From an uncultured Clostridia bacterium (GTDB taxonomy: Bacteria > Bacillota > Clostridia > Christensenellales > Aristaeellaceae), in contig CAMGDO010000003.1 in NCBI GenBank assembly GCA_946042585.1, positions 1 to 15,769 on the forward strand: a DNA stretch of 15,769 bases, given 5' to 3'. Made by a program: the position numbers and the translations under genes. This document shows positions 1 through 7,590 of the stretch, piece by piece (the first letter of the stretch is position 1; the number at the start of each line of letters is the position of its first letter). A model generated the notes under the pieces. The model saw nothing but the letters and a program-made list of their open reading frames with translations, made no database searches and was not told the origin of the DNA.

Positions 1-7
1 CAGGAAT

Positions 8-1354
8 ATGGAAAAGGAACTTATCATAAAAACACTGCTGAAGGCTTCGCTGGACGCCGGCGAGGAAGCGTCGGAGGTGTATACGTCCGCGCACGACAGC
101 TTCCGCGCCATGTCGCAGAACGGCGAGGTGAACAGCTATTCGGTCAGCGCCCGCAGCGGGCTTTCGCTGCGCGGTCTGTATCATGGCAAAATGGGCTACG
201 CCTCCACCGAGGCCTATGATGAAGATGCAATCGCCATGCTGGTGAACGGTGTGATGGAAAGCGCAGAGCTGGTGGAAGACGATGCTGTGCAGGAAATCTA
301 CAGGGGCGACAGCACCTACCCGCAGATTGACAACTATGCGCCTGCGCTGGATGCGGTGTCGGAGGAGGCAAAGCTCAAGCTCCTGCTGGATACCGAAAAG
401 GCGGCAATGAGCACGGGCGACAGCCGAATCGCCGCGGTTGCGCACAATATGTTCAGCTCAAATTCCTCTTCATGCCGTCTGGTGAACACCTTTGGTCTGG
501 ATCTGACGCAGCATGACAACATGGCTCTGGCCTATATCACCGTGGTGGCTAAGGAAGGCGAGCGCGTGGCGACCGGCACGGGTTTGGCCTGTGAACGCGA
601 TTTCGCGAAAATCAGCGCCGAAAAGCTTGCAGGCGACGCGGTGGAAGAAGCATTGTTCTATCTCAATGCCGCGCCTGTGCCCAGCGGAACGTATCGTGTG
701 ATTATTGACCGCCGCTGCATGCCGGATCTTCTGCAGACCTTCACCAATGTGTTTTCCGCGGATGCGGCGCAGCAGGGGATGTCTTTGCTGGCAGGCCATG
801 AAGGAGAAATGATCGCTGCGGAATGCGTGACGCTGATGGATGATCCGCATATGCCGGGCGGGCTTGCCTCTGCTGCCTTTGACAGCGAGGGCGTGGCGAC
901 AAAGGTCAAGGCCGTGATTGAAAACGGCAAACTGACCACGCTGCTGCACAACCTCAAGACTGCACGCAAGGCGGGCGTTGCCACCACCGGCAATGCAAGC
1001 AAACAGGGCTATTCCTCTCCCATCGCCGTGGCGCCTTCCAACTTCTATTTCAAGCCCGGTGAGAAATCGCTGGAAGAGCTGATGGCAGACGTGGGCGAAG
1101 GCCTGGTGATTACGGAAATGAGCGGCATGCATGCCGGTGCAAATCCCATCAGCGGCGATTTCTCGCTCCTGTCCAAGGGCTATACCATTGAAAACGGGAA
1201 AAAGGGCCGCGCGGTTGAGCAGATTACGGTGGCGGGCAACTTCTACACCCTGCTGAAAAATGTGCGTGCTGTGGGAAGTGACTTGGAATTTGTCGGCTCT
1301 GAATATGGCAGCCCCTCGCTGGATGTGGGCGAAATGACGGTGGCAGGCAAATAA
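8..1354 (+). CDS. TldD/PmbA-family protein, PmbA (TldE)-like
   Basis: This 448-residue protein matches the PmbA/TldE side of the TldD/PmbA family, whose members pair as a heterodimeric cytoplasmic metalloprotease that trims peptides and unfolded proteins. The N-terminus has the family pattern of a helix followed by QNGEVNSYSVSARSGLSLRG and the glycine/tyrosine motif GKMGYAST. The C-terminal half carries GANPISGDFS and VEQITVAGNFYTLLKNV, typical of the family. No HExxxH zinc motif is present, which separates PmbA-like subunits from the catalytic TldD subunit. The partner gene would be expected just upstream, outside the window. Only seven bases precede the ATG, with a weak AGGA, and no in-frame stop is visible before it. 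The start is therefore probable, because the protein begins at the usual family N-terminus, but not proven. The next gene begins one base after the stop, so the two are likely co-transcribed. Confidence 0.88.
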   Translation: MEKELIIKTLLKASLDAGEEASEVYTSAHDSFRAMSQNGEVNSYSVSARSGLSLRGLYHGKMGYASTEAYDEDAIAMLVNGVMESAELVEDDAVQEIYRGDSTYPQIDNYAPALDAVSEEAKLKLLLDTEKAAMSTGDSRIAAVAHNMFSSNSSSCRLVNTFGLDLTQHDNMALAYITVVAKEGERVATGTGLACERDFAKISAEKLAGDAVEEALFYLNAAPVPSGTYRVIIDRRCMPDLLQTFTNVFSADAAQQGMSLLAGHEGEMIAAECVTLMDDPHMPGGLASAAFDSEGVATKVKAVIENGKLTTLLHNLKTARKAGVATTGNASKQGYSSPIAVAPSNFYFKPGEKSLEELMADVGEGLVITEMSGMHAGANPISGDFSLLSKGYTIENGKKGRAVEQITVAGNFYTLLKNVRAVGSDLEFVGSEYGSPSLDVGEMTVAGK

Positions 1355-1355
1355 G

Positions 1356-2036
1356 ATGTATTTCTATGAGCTTCACATGCATACGGCAGAAAGCAGCCGC
1401 TGCGCCAAAAGCAGCGCGGCGGACATGGTGGCTGCCTATCATAGCAAAGGCTTTACCGGGGTTGTGGTCAGCGATCATCTGATGAACGTGCAGTCGCATG
1501 CACGGGATGAGCAGGTGTGGGAAAAGCGCGTGGAGAAGCATCTGGCAGGATATTATGCAGCCCTCAAAGCCGGGCAACAGCTGGGCATTGAGGTGTACTG
1601 CGGATGGGAGCTGACATACCGCGACAATGGCGAGGATTATCTGACGCTGGGACTGAGCCCGCAGTTTCTCTATGACAACCCGTGGTGTGAAAACTGGGAA
1701 ATCGAGCGCTATCGCGATGCGGTGCACGCCGCCGGAGGCATTCTGGTGCGTGCGCATCCCTATCGTCAGGCGTGGTATATCCACACGCCATGCGTGGAGC
1801 GCGAGGGCGTGGCGGACGCCGTGGAGGTTTTCAATGGCGGCAACAGCCGCCCGGAGGAAAACGACAAGGCGCTGCTCTATGCGCAGGTACATGGTATGCC
1901 CATGACGGGCGGCTCCGATGCACACCATGTGGAAGAGACGGCGCGCGGGTATATCGGGCTGGATGAGCGAGCGCAGGATTATGCCGCGCTGTGCGATGCC
2001 ATCCGGAACGGGAAGGCCCATGTGATTCATTCCTGA
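1356..2036 (+). CDS. PHP-domain phosphoesterase
   Basis: This is a stand-alone PHP (polymerase and histidinol phosphatase) domain protein of 226 residues, expected to be a metal-dependent phosphoesterase. The metal-binding set is visible in order: ELHMHT (H7, H9), SDH (D40, H41), E85 in GWELTY, RAHPYR (H134), E157 in VEVFNGG, and GGSDAHH (D188, H190). The length is usual for single-domain bacterial PHP proteins such as those acting on small phosphorylated molecules or nucleotides, but the substrate cannot be read from the sequence. The ATG lies one base after the stop of the PmbA-like gene with no strong ribosome binding site of its own, which suggests translational coupling. The likely transcript end is the hairpin and T-run at 2302-2333, beyond an unusual run of other hairpins. 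Confidence 0.88.
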   Translation: MYFYELHMHTAESSRCAKSSAADMVAAYHSKGFTGVVVSDHLMNVQSHARDEQVWEKRVEKHLAGYYAALKAGQQLGIEVYCGWELTYRDNGEDYLTLGLSPQFLYDNPWCENWEIERYRDAVHAAGGILVRAHPYRQAWYIHTPCVEREGVADAVEVFNGGNSRPEENDKALLYAQVHGMPMTGGSDAHHVEETARGYIGLDERAQDYAALCDAIRNGKAHVIHS

Positions 2037-2040
2037 CAAA

Positions 2041-2077
2041 CAAAGAAAACGGGGCAGGCAAGGAAAGCCTGCTCCGT
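2041..2077 (-). terminator. Terminator-like hairpin, minus-strand reading (copy 1 of duplicated stem)
   Basis: The arm ACGGGGCAGGC (2049-2059) pairs with GCCTGCTCCGT (2067-2077), giving 11 pairs with one G-U and a 7-nt loop. Read on the minus strand, the stem is followed by GTTTTCTTTGTTTG, a T-rich tract, so it can end transcripts coming from the cvpA operon. On the plus strand it is followed by TAGGGCG and has no T-run. The stem is nearly identical to the one at 2301-2327. Confidence 0.6.
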
Positions 2078-2078
2078 T

Positions 2079-2261
2079 AGGGCGTCGACAATGTCGCCGC
2101 CCTCCGAAAAAACGAATTCTTCGTTTTTTCGGGCAGCAGATTTTCTTGTGATGCTACGCTTCACGGCCAGAAAATCTGTTAGGAAGCGGGGTGACCCCCG
2201 CTCCTCGAACCGGCAAAGCCGGTTCTGCGGAATAAAAATGAAGGGGCTGCGCCCCTTCATT
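2079..2261. repeat. Array of five consecutive hairpins between two copies of a terminator stem
   Basis: The convergent gap 2037-2350 has no credible gene but contains back-to-back inverted repeats. These are: 2079-2090 with 2092-2103 (11 of 12 paired); CCGAAAAAACGAA 2104-2116 with 2120-2132 (13 perfect pairs, 3-nt loop); CAGATTTTCT 2137-2146 with 2169-2178 (10 perfect, with GTGA/TCAC in the loop); AGCGGGG 2185-2191 with 2196-2202 (7 perfect); GAACCGGC 2207-2214 with 2218-2225 (8 perfect); and AATGAAGGGGC 2237-2247 with 2251-2261 (11 perfect, 3-nt loop). That is six stems if the imperfect first one is counted. This density is far beyond chance and suggests a repetitive extragenic or MITE-like element. 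No transposase or clear outer terminal inverted repeat was seen. Confidence 0.75.
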
Positions 2262-2301
2262 GCATCCCGGCAGCTGTGTGTCTACTTTGCTGATAGTATG
2301 A

Positions 2302-2333
2302 CGGGGCAGGCAAGAAAGCCTGCTCCGCTTTTT
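2302..2333 (+). terminator. Rho-independent terminator after the PHP gene (copy 2 of duplicated stem)
   Basis: CGGGGCAGGC (2302-2311) pairs with GCCTGCTCCG (2318-2327) around a 6-nt AAGAAA loop, with one G-U pair, followed by C and five Ts (2329-2333). This is a canonical intrinsic terminator for plus-strand transcription from the pmbA-like/PHP pair. The 27-nt core at 2301-2327 equals the copy at 2049-2076 except for one missing G in the loop. Confidence 0.8.
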
Positions 2334-2350
2334 GTGCTGCATTCAGGGGG

Positions 2351-3055
2351 TTAGCTGCCCGTGGCGATCCGGGTGAAGAAACTGGCGCTGGAAAAGATTT
2401 CGCTCAGCTTCCCCGGCCCCAGATACTGCTCAAGCAAATCCAGCGGAATTACTGTGTTGAGCACCGGCACCAGCAGGAACAGCACATACAGCACCAGAAC
2501 GCCGCGCAGCAGCCCAAAGACGCCGCCCGCCAGTCCGTCCAGATGGTGCAGCACGGGATAGGGGAACACATGGCCGATCAAACTGATCACCATGTGGAAC
2601 AGCACAAAGCTGAGAAAGAAACACACGACAAAGCTCACGGACTGCAGCACCACGGCAACGATGGTGTAGGAAACATAGTCATTCACCGTGGTCATGCCCG
2701 ATGGGGCGAATACAGCGTGCATCAGATTGCTTTCCAGAATGGCGGCGATGCTGTCAGGCAGCGAGACGCTCTTGAGCACGGTCTGTATGGCGGCGGTGCT
2801 CATGCCGGAAACCTGCGTTGTGGCCAGAGAGTAGTCACCCACCAGCGAACCGGCATCGGTGTAGGTGATCAAAAGCTCGGTGACGCCGCGATTGCTGCCC
2901 AGAAGGGATGCCAGACGCGGCCCCAGCCAGAAGGCGCACAACAGGGACAACAGGCAGGCAGAGAGCCCCAGCACGGAGGCAATGGAGCCGCGATAAAATC
3001 CGAAGGCGACGCTGACAAAGAGAATCAGCAGGATGATTAGATCAATGATACTCAT
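2351..3055 (-). CDS. CvpA-family membrane protein
   Basis: A 234-residue integral membrane protein of the CvpA family, named after the E. coli colicin V production protein. Its molecular role is not settled, and links to envelope homeostasis are reported for other members. The N-terminus, MSIIDLIILLILFVSVAFGF followed by YRGS, is the family signature: a hydrophobic segment ending in a G-F-Y-R-G turn. Further hydrophobic segments lie at about residues 25-47, 130-160 and 183-205. A predicted outside loop runs through about residues 50-125. The gene starts six bases after the stop of the propeller membrane protein, with only a weak AAGAAG ahead of the ATG, so the two form an operon. It converges on the PHP gene across the hairpin-rich gap, and the stem with a minus-strand T-tract at 2041-2077 may end its transcript. 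Confidence 0.85.
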   Translation of the reverse strand: MSIIDLIILLILFVSVAFGFYRGSIASVLGLSACLLSLLCAFWLGPRLASLLGSNRGVTELLITYTDAGSLVGDYSLATTQVSGMSTAAIQTVLKSVSLPDSIAAILESNLMHAVFAPSGMTTVNDYVSYTIVAVVLQSVSFVVCFFLSFVLFHMVISLIGHVFPYPVLHHLDGLAGGVFGLLRGVLVLYVLFLLVPVLNTVIPLDLLEQYLGPGKLSEIFSSASFFTRIATGS

Positions 3056-3061
3056 GGCTTC

Positions 3062-4171
3062 TTACGGGAGGGACACAGCCCAAACGTCGGTGCCGCACGC
3101 AAGCAGCGCAACGCCGTCGCTGGTGATGCCCAGATAATCGGTGACCGTGCCGCTCACGGGAAGGCGCAGCGCGGTGAAGCGCTGTTCGTTCAGATCGGCG
3201 CGATATAGGCTGTTGCCCGAGAACGCATAAAGGCGTTTGCCCAGAATGGCGGCGCCCACACAGGTGTCAGGCAGGGAATAGCGGGAGTCGGATGTGCCGT
3301 GCAAAAGCCGCAGCTCACTGAAGGTACCCGCGGCATCCGTCTGCAATTCGGGGGCAAACAGCAGATAGGGATCGCCCGAGGTGACCGTGCTGCTGACCAG
3401 CTGCCAGCCGTATACCAGCATGGTGCCGGTGCTGTTCAGCGTGCCGCGGTAATTGTACTGGCGCAGCTGGCGGGTGTTGATGACATTGAGATAGTTGCCG
3501 GAATAGATGACGGCATAGGTGATGGGCTCGCCCAGCGACACATCGCCGGTGTTCATCTGCCCAACCTTATAGGTGTGCAGTGTTGTTTCGGGCACAGCTC
3601 CGTAAACATCCAGCGATGTTGTCCACAGGTATTCGCCGTTGCCGAAAAAGCCGCAGTCCAGAATCACAAGATCGGTGTAGTTGTTGCTTTCCGAGTCTAC
3701 CAGCGAGCCGTCCAGATCCTTGATGGTGAGCGTCGGGCTGACATTGTCGCCTGAAACGATGGCAACATACTTGCTGCCAACGACGGCGAACTGAACGTTG
3801 TCGCTGATGCGGTCGTTATAGGTGGAGCGGCCGTTGCGGTCAAGAATCTGCACCTGATTTCCCGACCAGACCACCACCTGCTTGTCGCTGGCACGGAAAT
3901 CGGCACCGGAGCCGACACTCTGCTTCCACAGCTCGCTTCCGCTGGAAGAAAGGCAAAAGAGCGTGCTGCCATCATAATAGAGAACGCGGTCGCCAAAGAC
4001 GGTCACATCCTGCGAGGCAATACAGCGCAGCTTTTTGCCCGAGATGCTGCCGCTGCCTCCGCCCAGCTGACCAATCAGATAGGCAATGAGCACCAGCAGC
4101 ACGACCACTGCCGCAAGCAGCAGATACCAGCTGTTTCGCTTATTCTTTTGAGCGGCGTCATAATTGGCCAT
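3062..4171 (-). CDS. Membrane-anchored PQQ-like beta-propeller protein (DUF5711-like)
   Basis: The protein has 369 residues from the chosen start: a short basic cytoplasmic tail (MANYDAAQKNKRNSW), one membrane segment at about residues 16-35, a glycine/serine linker, and a large extracellular region rich in beta strands. Repeated patterns such as VLYYDGSTLFCLSSSGSELW, VQILDRNGR and LTIKDLDGSLV look like blades of a PQQ/WD-like propeller, and the order resembles the DUF5711 family of Firmicutes. No enzymatic residues can be named and the function is unknown. The start at 4171 is preferred over an upstream in-frame alternative at 4243. AGGAGGT sits four bases before this ATG, and the promoter at 4196-4224 lies inside the extension the longer reading would need. 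It is the first gene of an operon with cvpA. Confidence 0.8.
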   Translation of the reverse strand: MANYDAAQKNKRNSWYLLLAAVVVLLVLIAYLIGQLGGGSGSISGKKLRCIASQDVTVFGDRVLYYDGSTLFCLSSSGSELWKQSVGSGADFRASDKQVVVWSGNQVQILDRNGRSTYNDRISDNVQFAVVGSKYVAIVSGDNVSPTLTIKDLDGSLVDSESNNYTDLVILDCGFFGNGEYLWTTSLDVYGAVPETTLHTYKVGQMNTGDVSLGEPITYAVIYSGNYLNVINTRQLRQYNYRGTLNSTGTMLVYGWQLVSSTVTSGDPYLLFAPELQTDAAGTFSELRLLHGTSDSRYSLPDTCVGAAILGKRLYAFSGNSLYRADLNEQRFTALRLPVSGTVTDYLGITSDGVALLACGTDVWAVSLP

Positions 4172-4195
4172 GAATACCTCCTGTGTACGCTGTAT

Positions 4196-4224
4196 ATTAT
4201 ACGCGCAGACGGACATCGCGTCAA
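4196..4224 (-). promoter_or_regulatory. Sigma-A type promoter of the propeller protein-cvpA operon
   Basis: On the minus strand TTGACG (4219-4224) and TATAAT (4196-4201) are separated by exactly 17 bases. The start codon lies about 25 bases downstream of the -10 box, with a strong AGGAGGT between. The promoter falls between the stop of the SNF2 gene and this operon, so the operon need not depend on read-through from the helicase gene. Confidence 0.85.
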
Positions 4225-4260
4225 ACCCTATAATTGTAAACACCGTCTATATATGGTTGG

Positions 4261-7200
4261 TTATACGTCAAACAGGCGGAGAAGATCCTCATCGGACAGC
4301 CGCGTGGGCATGCTTTCGCCCGGCGTGATGAGCATATCAAAGAGCTTGCGCTTGGCGCGGCTCATATTGACCACCTGCTCTTCGATGGAATCATGCATCA
4401 AAAGCCTCACCACTTCGACCTCTCTGGTCTGACCGATCCGGTGCGCACGGTCCACCGCCTGTTCCTCGGCGGCAGGATTCCACCAGGGATCATAATGAAC
4501 CACCATATCAGCGCCCGTGAGGTTCAGACCCGTTCCGCCTGCCTTGAGCGACAGAAGGAAAACGCTGCCAAGACCGGCGTTAAAGCTGTCGCAGAGCTTC
4601 ACGCGCTCGTCTGCCGGGGTGTCTCCGTCCAGATACAGACATTTGACGCCTTCCTGCTGCAGGCGCGTTTCAATGAGACGCAGCATGCGCGTGAACTGCG
4701 AAAAGACCAGTGCGCGGCGGCCGCTCTGAACAGCGGGCAGCAGCACATCCACCAGCATTTCCAGCTTGCCGGAGGTGCCGCTGTAATCGGGCAGACACAG
4801 CGCGGGGTGGCAGCAGATCTGGCGCAGCTCCGTGATGGCGGAGAGCACCTCTGCGCGGCCGCGCACCATGCCGCGGGTATCAAGCACCTGTCTCACATAA
4901 TCGCGGCGGCGCAGAAGTCCCGCCTGATATACCTTGCGCTGCTCAGGAGGCATTTCCGCCATCAGCGTCACTTCCAGCTTGTCAGGAAGCTCCGTCAGCA
5001 CGTCCTTTTTGAGACGGCGCATCAGGAAGGGACGGATGCGGCGCATCAGCTCCTCAATGTTTTCACCCTCGCCATAGCGGCGCATGAAGGCGCTGGCACG
5101 CGGCAGATAGCCGGGCAGGATGAAATCGAAAATGCTCCACAATTCACCGGCATGGTTTTCCATGGGCGTGCCAGTGAGCGCAATGCGTGTCTGCGCGGAC
5201 AGGAGCTTGACGGCATGCGCGCCGACACTGGCGGAGTTTTTGATGTGCTGAGCCTCATCAAGAATGGCGAAACGGAAGGTGACGCCGGACAATAGCGGCG
5301 CGTCGCGGCGAATCAGCGGATAGCTGGTGACAAGGACGTCGGGCGCATCAGGCGTGGTAAGCAGACGGATCTGCTCTGCGCGCGCCGGCTGCGCACCCGA
5401 AAGCAGCATGACCTCAAGCTCGGGCGCAAAGCGCTTGAGCTCGCTCAGCCAGTTGTAGGTCAGGGAGGTGGGAGAAACGATAATGGACGGCCTGCGCTCC
5501 TTTTCGGTGCGCGCAAAGTGCAGAATGGCGGCAATGGTCTGAATGGTTTTGCCAAGCCCCATGTCGTCGGCCAGAATGCCGCCCATATGCAGGGAATGCA
5601 GTGCGCACAGCCAGTCAAAGCCGCGCTGCTGATAGGGACGCAGGCAATCAATGGGCGGCTCGGCAGCGGGGCATTCCAGGCTGGCGGCGCTGTGGGCAGC
5701 CTCGTCCAGCTCGATTGGAAGATTCCGGCTGTTGATGAGTGCCTCAAGATAGGCGGCGCGGAACATGCCCAGATCACGGCTGTCGCTGTATTCGCTCGCT
5801 TCGCATACAGCCTCGGCAAGCGGCTGCCAGTCATCCATGTCTTCCAGCGAAATGAAGGAGCCGTCCTTAAACCTAAAATAGCTGGCGCGGTTGCGCAGCG
5901 CGCGCATCAGGGGCAATAGCTCCTCAATCTCTTCGCCATTGTCTGTCACGGACAGCTGAAGATGGCCGCCGGTGCCGCGCAGCACACCGGTCAAATGCGG
6001 TCTGCGCGGGGTGAATTTGCGAAAATCGTTGCTGAAAAAGACCTCTGCGTGCTTGAGCAGCTCCGATGCGCCGCTGGTGACAAAGCGGTAGACATCGTCC
6101 TGCCCGGTCAGATAGACGCGCCCGCGGGCAACGCGGAAGCCGGCGCGTGCCAGCAGCTCGGTGATTTCCTGCTCATGCTGCGCATCGCGCAGCAGCAGCG
6201 GGGAGGTGGTTTCATCCGGCGGAGAGAAGGGGTCGATGACCTGCTCGCCGTAGAGAAACTCCGTGCGCGCGGTAACGTCTGCACCGTCGCGATCCAGATA
6301 AATACGCGCGTGGAAGGGGCAGCGCACCAGCTGCCCTTCCAGCTCGGGCGCAAAGCGAAGATCGCCCACGCGGGACAGCCACAGCGTCAATTCGCTCATG
6401 ACCTTTTGCGTCTGTTCCGGCTCAAACAAAAACATGGTGCGGCCGTTTATGCGGTCGTTGGCGCAGATGCGCGTGACGGCGCGCTGAATACGCGGCACGC
6501 AGGTCACCTGACCGTCCACAATGGCGTAAGCGCAGTCGGCTGTCAGGGGGCGAATGGCGCCTTCAAAGGCGGCGGTAATGCAAAGCCTGTGCGTGCCGGA
6601 GCCCGGACGCGCGCGGTCGCTGAGCGTAAAAACCAGCGGCAGCGGATCAAACAGCATGCCGTCCTGGCTCAGCGAGGCATCCTCTGTCTGCACGCGGAAG
6701 CGCATTTTCTCAAGAATATGCCAGACGCGCTCGGCGACGGGGGCGGGAACGGGCATCAGCCGGGCATCCTGTACGCCTATGGTCACCCCGGCGCTTTGCA
6801 GCGAGGCGCAGTGCTGGCGAAGCAGCGCAATCAGCTCGCGCTGCGGCTCGGCAAAGCGCATCCATTCCGCAAAAAAGGTGAAGCCCTTGCCCAGAGAAAG
6901 CGTGCCGCCGTTGTCCAGCACGGAGAGAAACTCCGGAATGGAGCGGATGACATAAAGACGGTCCTGACCGATGCGAAGGCCAAGGCGCATATCCAGACCG
7001 GTCATGCGGATTTCGGGTTCCAGGCGCACCAGCGTACACTCGGGCAGCGCGCCCTCCATCACGGAAAACAGCGAGCCGGCGCGTTCGCGAGCGCGCATTT
7101 CCTGCATATCGCGCATGGCGCCGGATGTATTGGCGTCAATGCGTGCGGCCAGAATATGACGGCAAAAGGGGGAGCGCTCACACGGGCATTCGGCACGGCC

Positions 7201-7359
7201 GTTGGAATACAGACTGATATAGCCATGAACACCAGCGACGGTATAGGTAAGACAGGAGGCCGCGCGCTGATTCTCACGCACGGCACCGCGGCGATACAAT
7301 GCTTTGCCGCTTTCAAATTCCTCTTCGCTCATTTTTTCTCTGAGCCTGTCAAGATTCAT
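4261..7359 (-). CDS. SNF2-family DNA helicase/translocase with N-terminal SWIM zinc finger
   Basis: A 1032-residue Swi2/Snf2-type ATPase, expected to translocate on double-stranded DNA and remodel protein-DNA or nucleic-acid complexes rather than unwind strands. The N-terminus has a SWIM zinc finger (C58-x-C60-x5-C66-x-H68), then a long region of about 480 residues matching the bacterial SNF2 accessory region. The helicase core begins near residue 575 (LRPYQQRGFDWL). Walker A is DDMGLGKT with K604, motif II is DEAQ at 701-704, and motif III is LTGTP with GTP at 730-732. In the C-terminal lobe are GTGLNLTGAD and motif VI DRAHRIGQ (970-977), whose arginines complete the ATPase site. All key residues are intact. 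GGAGG precedes the ATG by seven bases. The gene is divergent from the unknown 666-residue gene. Relatives are common in Clostridia and Bacilli, where the biological role is poorly defined. Confidence 0.95.
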   Translation of the reverse strand: MNLDRLREKMSEEEFESGKALYRRGAVRENQRAASCLTYTVAGVHGYISLYSNGRAECPCERSPFCRHILAARIDANTSGAMRDMQEMRARERAGSLFSVMEGALPECTLVRLEPEIRMTGLDMRLGLRIGQDRLYVIRSIPEFLSVLDNGGTLSLGKGFTFFAEWMRFAEPQRELIALLRQHCASLQSAGVTIGVQDARLMPVPAPVAERVWHILEKMRFRVQTEDASLSQDGMLFDPLPLVFTLSDRARPGSGTHRLCITAAFEGAIRPLTADCAYAIVDGQVTCVPRIQRAVTRICANDRINGRTMFLFEPEQTQKVMSELTLWLSRVGDLRFAPELEGQLVRCPFHARIYLDRDGADVTARTEFLYGEQVIDPFSPPDETTSPLLLRDAQHEQEITELLARAGFRVARGRVYLTGQDDVYRFVTSGASELLKHAEVFFSNDFRKFTPRRPHLTGVLRGTGGHLQLSVTDNGEEIEELLPLMRALRNRASYFRFKDGSFISLEDMDDWQPLAEAVCEASEYSDSRDLGMFRAAYLEALINSRNLPIELDEAAHSAASLECPAAEPPIDCLRPYQQRGFDWLCALHSLHMGGILADDMGLGKTIQTIAAILHFARTEKERRPSIIVSPTSLTYNWLSELKRFAPELEVMLLSGAQPARAEQIRLLTTPDAPDVLVTSYPLIRRDAPLLSGVTFRFAILDEAQHIKNSASVGAHAVKLLSAQTRIALTGTPMENHAGELWSIFDFILPGYLPRASAFMRRYGEGENIEELMRRIRPFLMRRLKKDVLTELPDKLEVTLMAEMPPEQRKVYQAGLLRRRDYVRQVLDTRGMVRGRAEVLSAITELRQICCHPALCLPDYSGTSGKLEMLVDVLLPAVQSGRRALVFSQFTRMLRLIETRLQQEGVKCLYLDGDTPADERVKLCDSFNAGLGSVFLLSLKAGGTGLNLTGADMVVHYDPWWNPAAEEQAVDRAHRIGQTREVEVVRLLMHDSIEEQVVNMSRAKRKLFDMLITPGESMPTRLSDEDLLRLFDV

Positions 7360-7507
7360 TGCGTAACCTCCAAAATAGATAAAGGCACATCATTGAATAA
7401 TACGCCGCCAAACAGAATAATCCTGCTGAAAAACAAAAGGCATTGATGAAAAAATGATGGTTATTTCATGCAATATGCAAGAAATTCCATATTCGGAGCA
7501 GATTCCC

Positions 7508-7536
7508 TTGACGAAACGGCATATAAACGGTACAAT
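7508..7536 (+). promoter_or_regulatory. Sigma-A type promoter for the 666-residue protein and RNA methyltransferase genes
   Basis: TTGACG (7508-7513) and TACAAT (7531-7536) are separated by 17 bases. Transcription would start near 7543. This excludes the longest open reading frame, which begins at 7468 upstream of the promoter, and helps fix the translational start at 7591. The 231-base divergent region 7360-7590 shows no convincing promoter for the helicase gene on the opposite strand. Confidence 0.75.
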
Positions 7537-7590
7537 AACAACATGCGAGGAACGCATGAGTTGAATAGGGAGAGGAGCATATACTTTTTT

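Noticed and set aside
2091..2354. Short plus-strand frame inside the 2037-2350 gap
   Set aside because: It runs through the hairpins and past the terminator, has no ribosome binding site, and is fully explained by the palindromes.
4172..4243. N-terminal extension of the propeller membrane protein
   Set aside because: The extension overlaps the -10 and -35 boxes, and AGGAGGT is correctly placed only for the start at 4171.
5962..7446. 494-residue open frame on the plus strand opposite the SNF2 gene
   Set aside because: It lies antisense to a helicase with intact motifs. Its translation is rich in Gln, Ala, Gly and His with no domain pattern, as expected for an antisense frame in GC-rich DNA.
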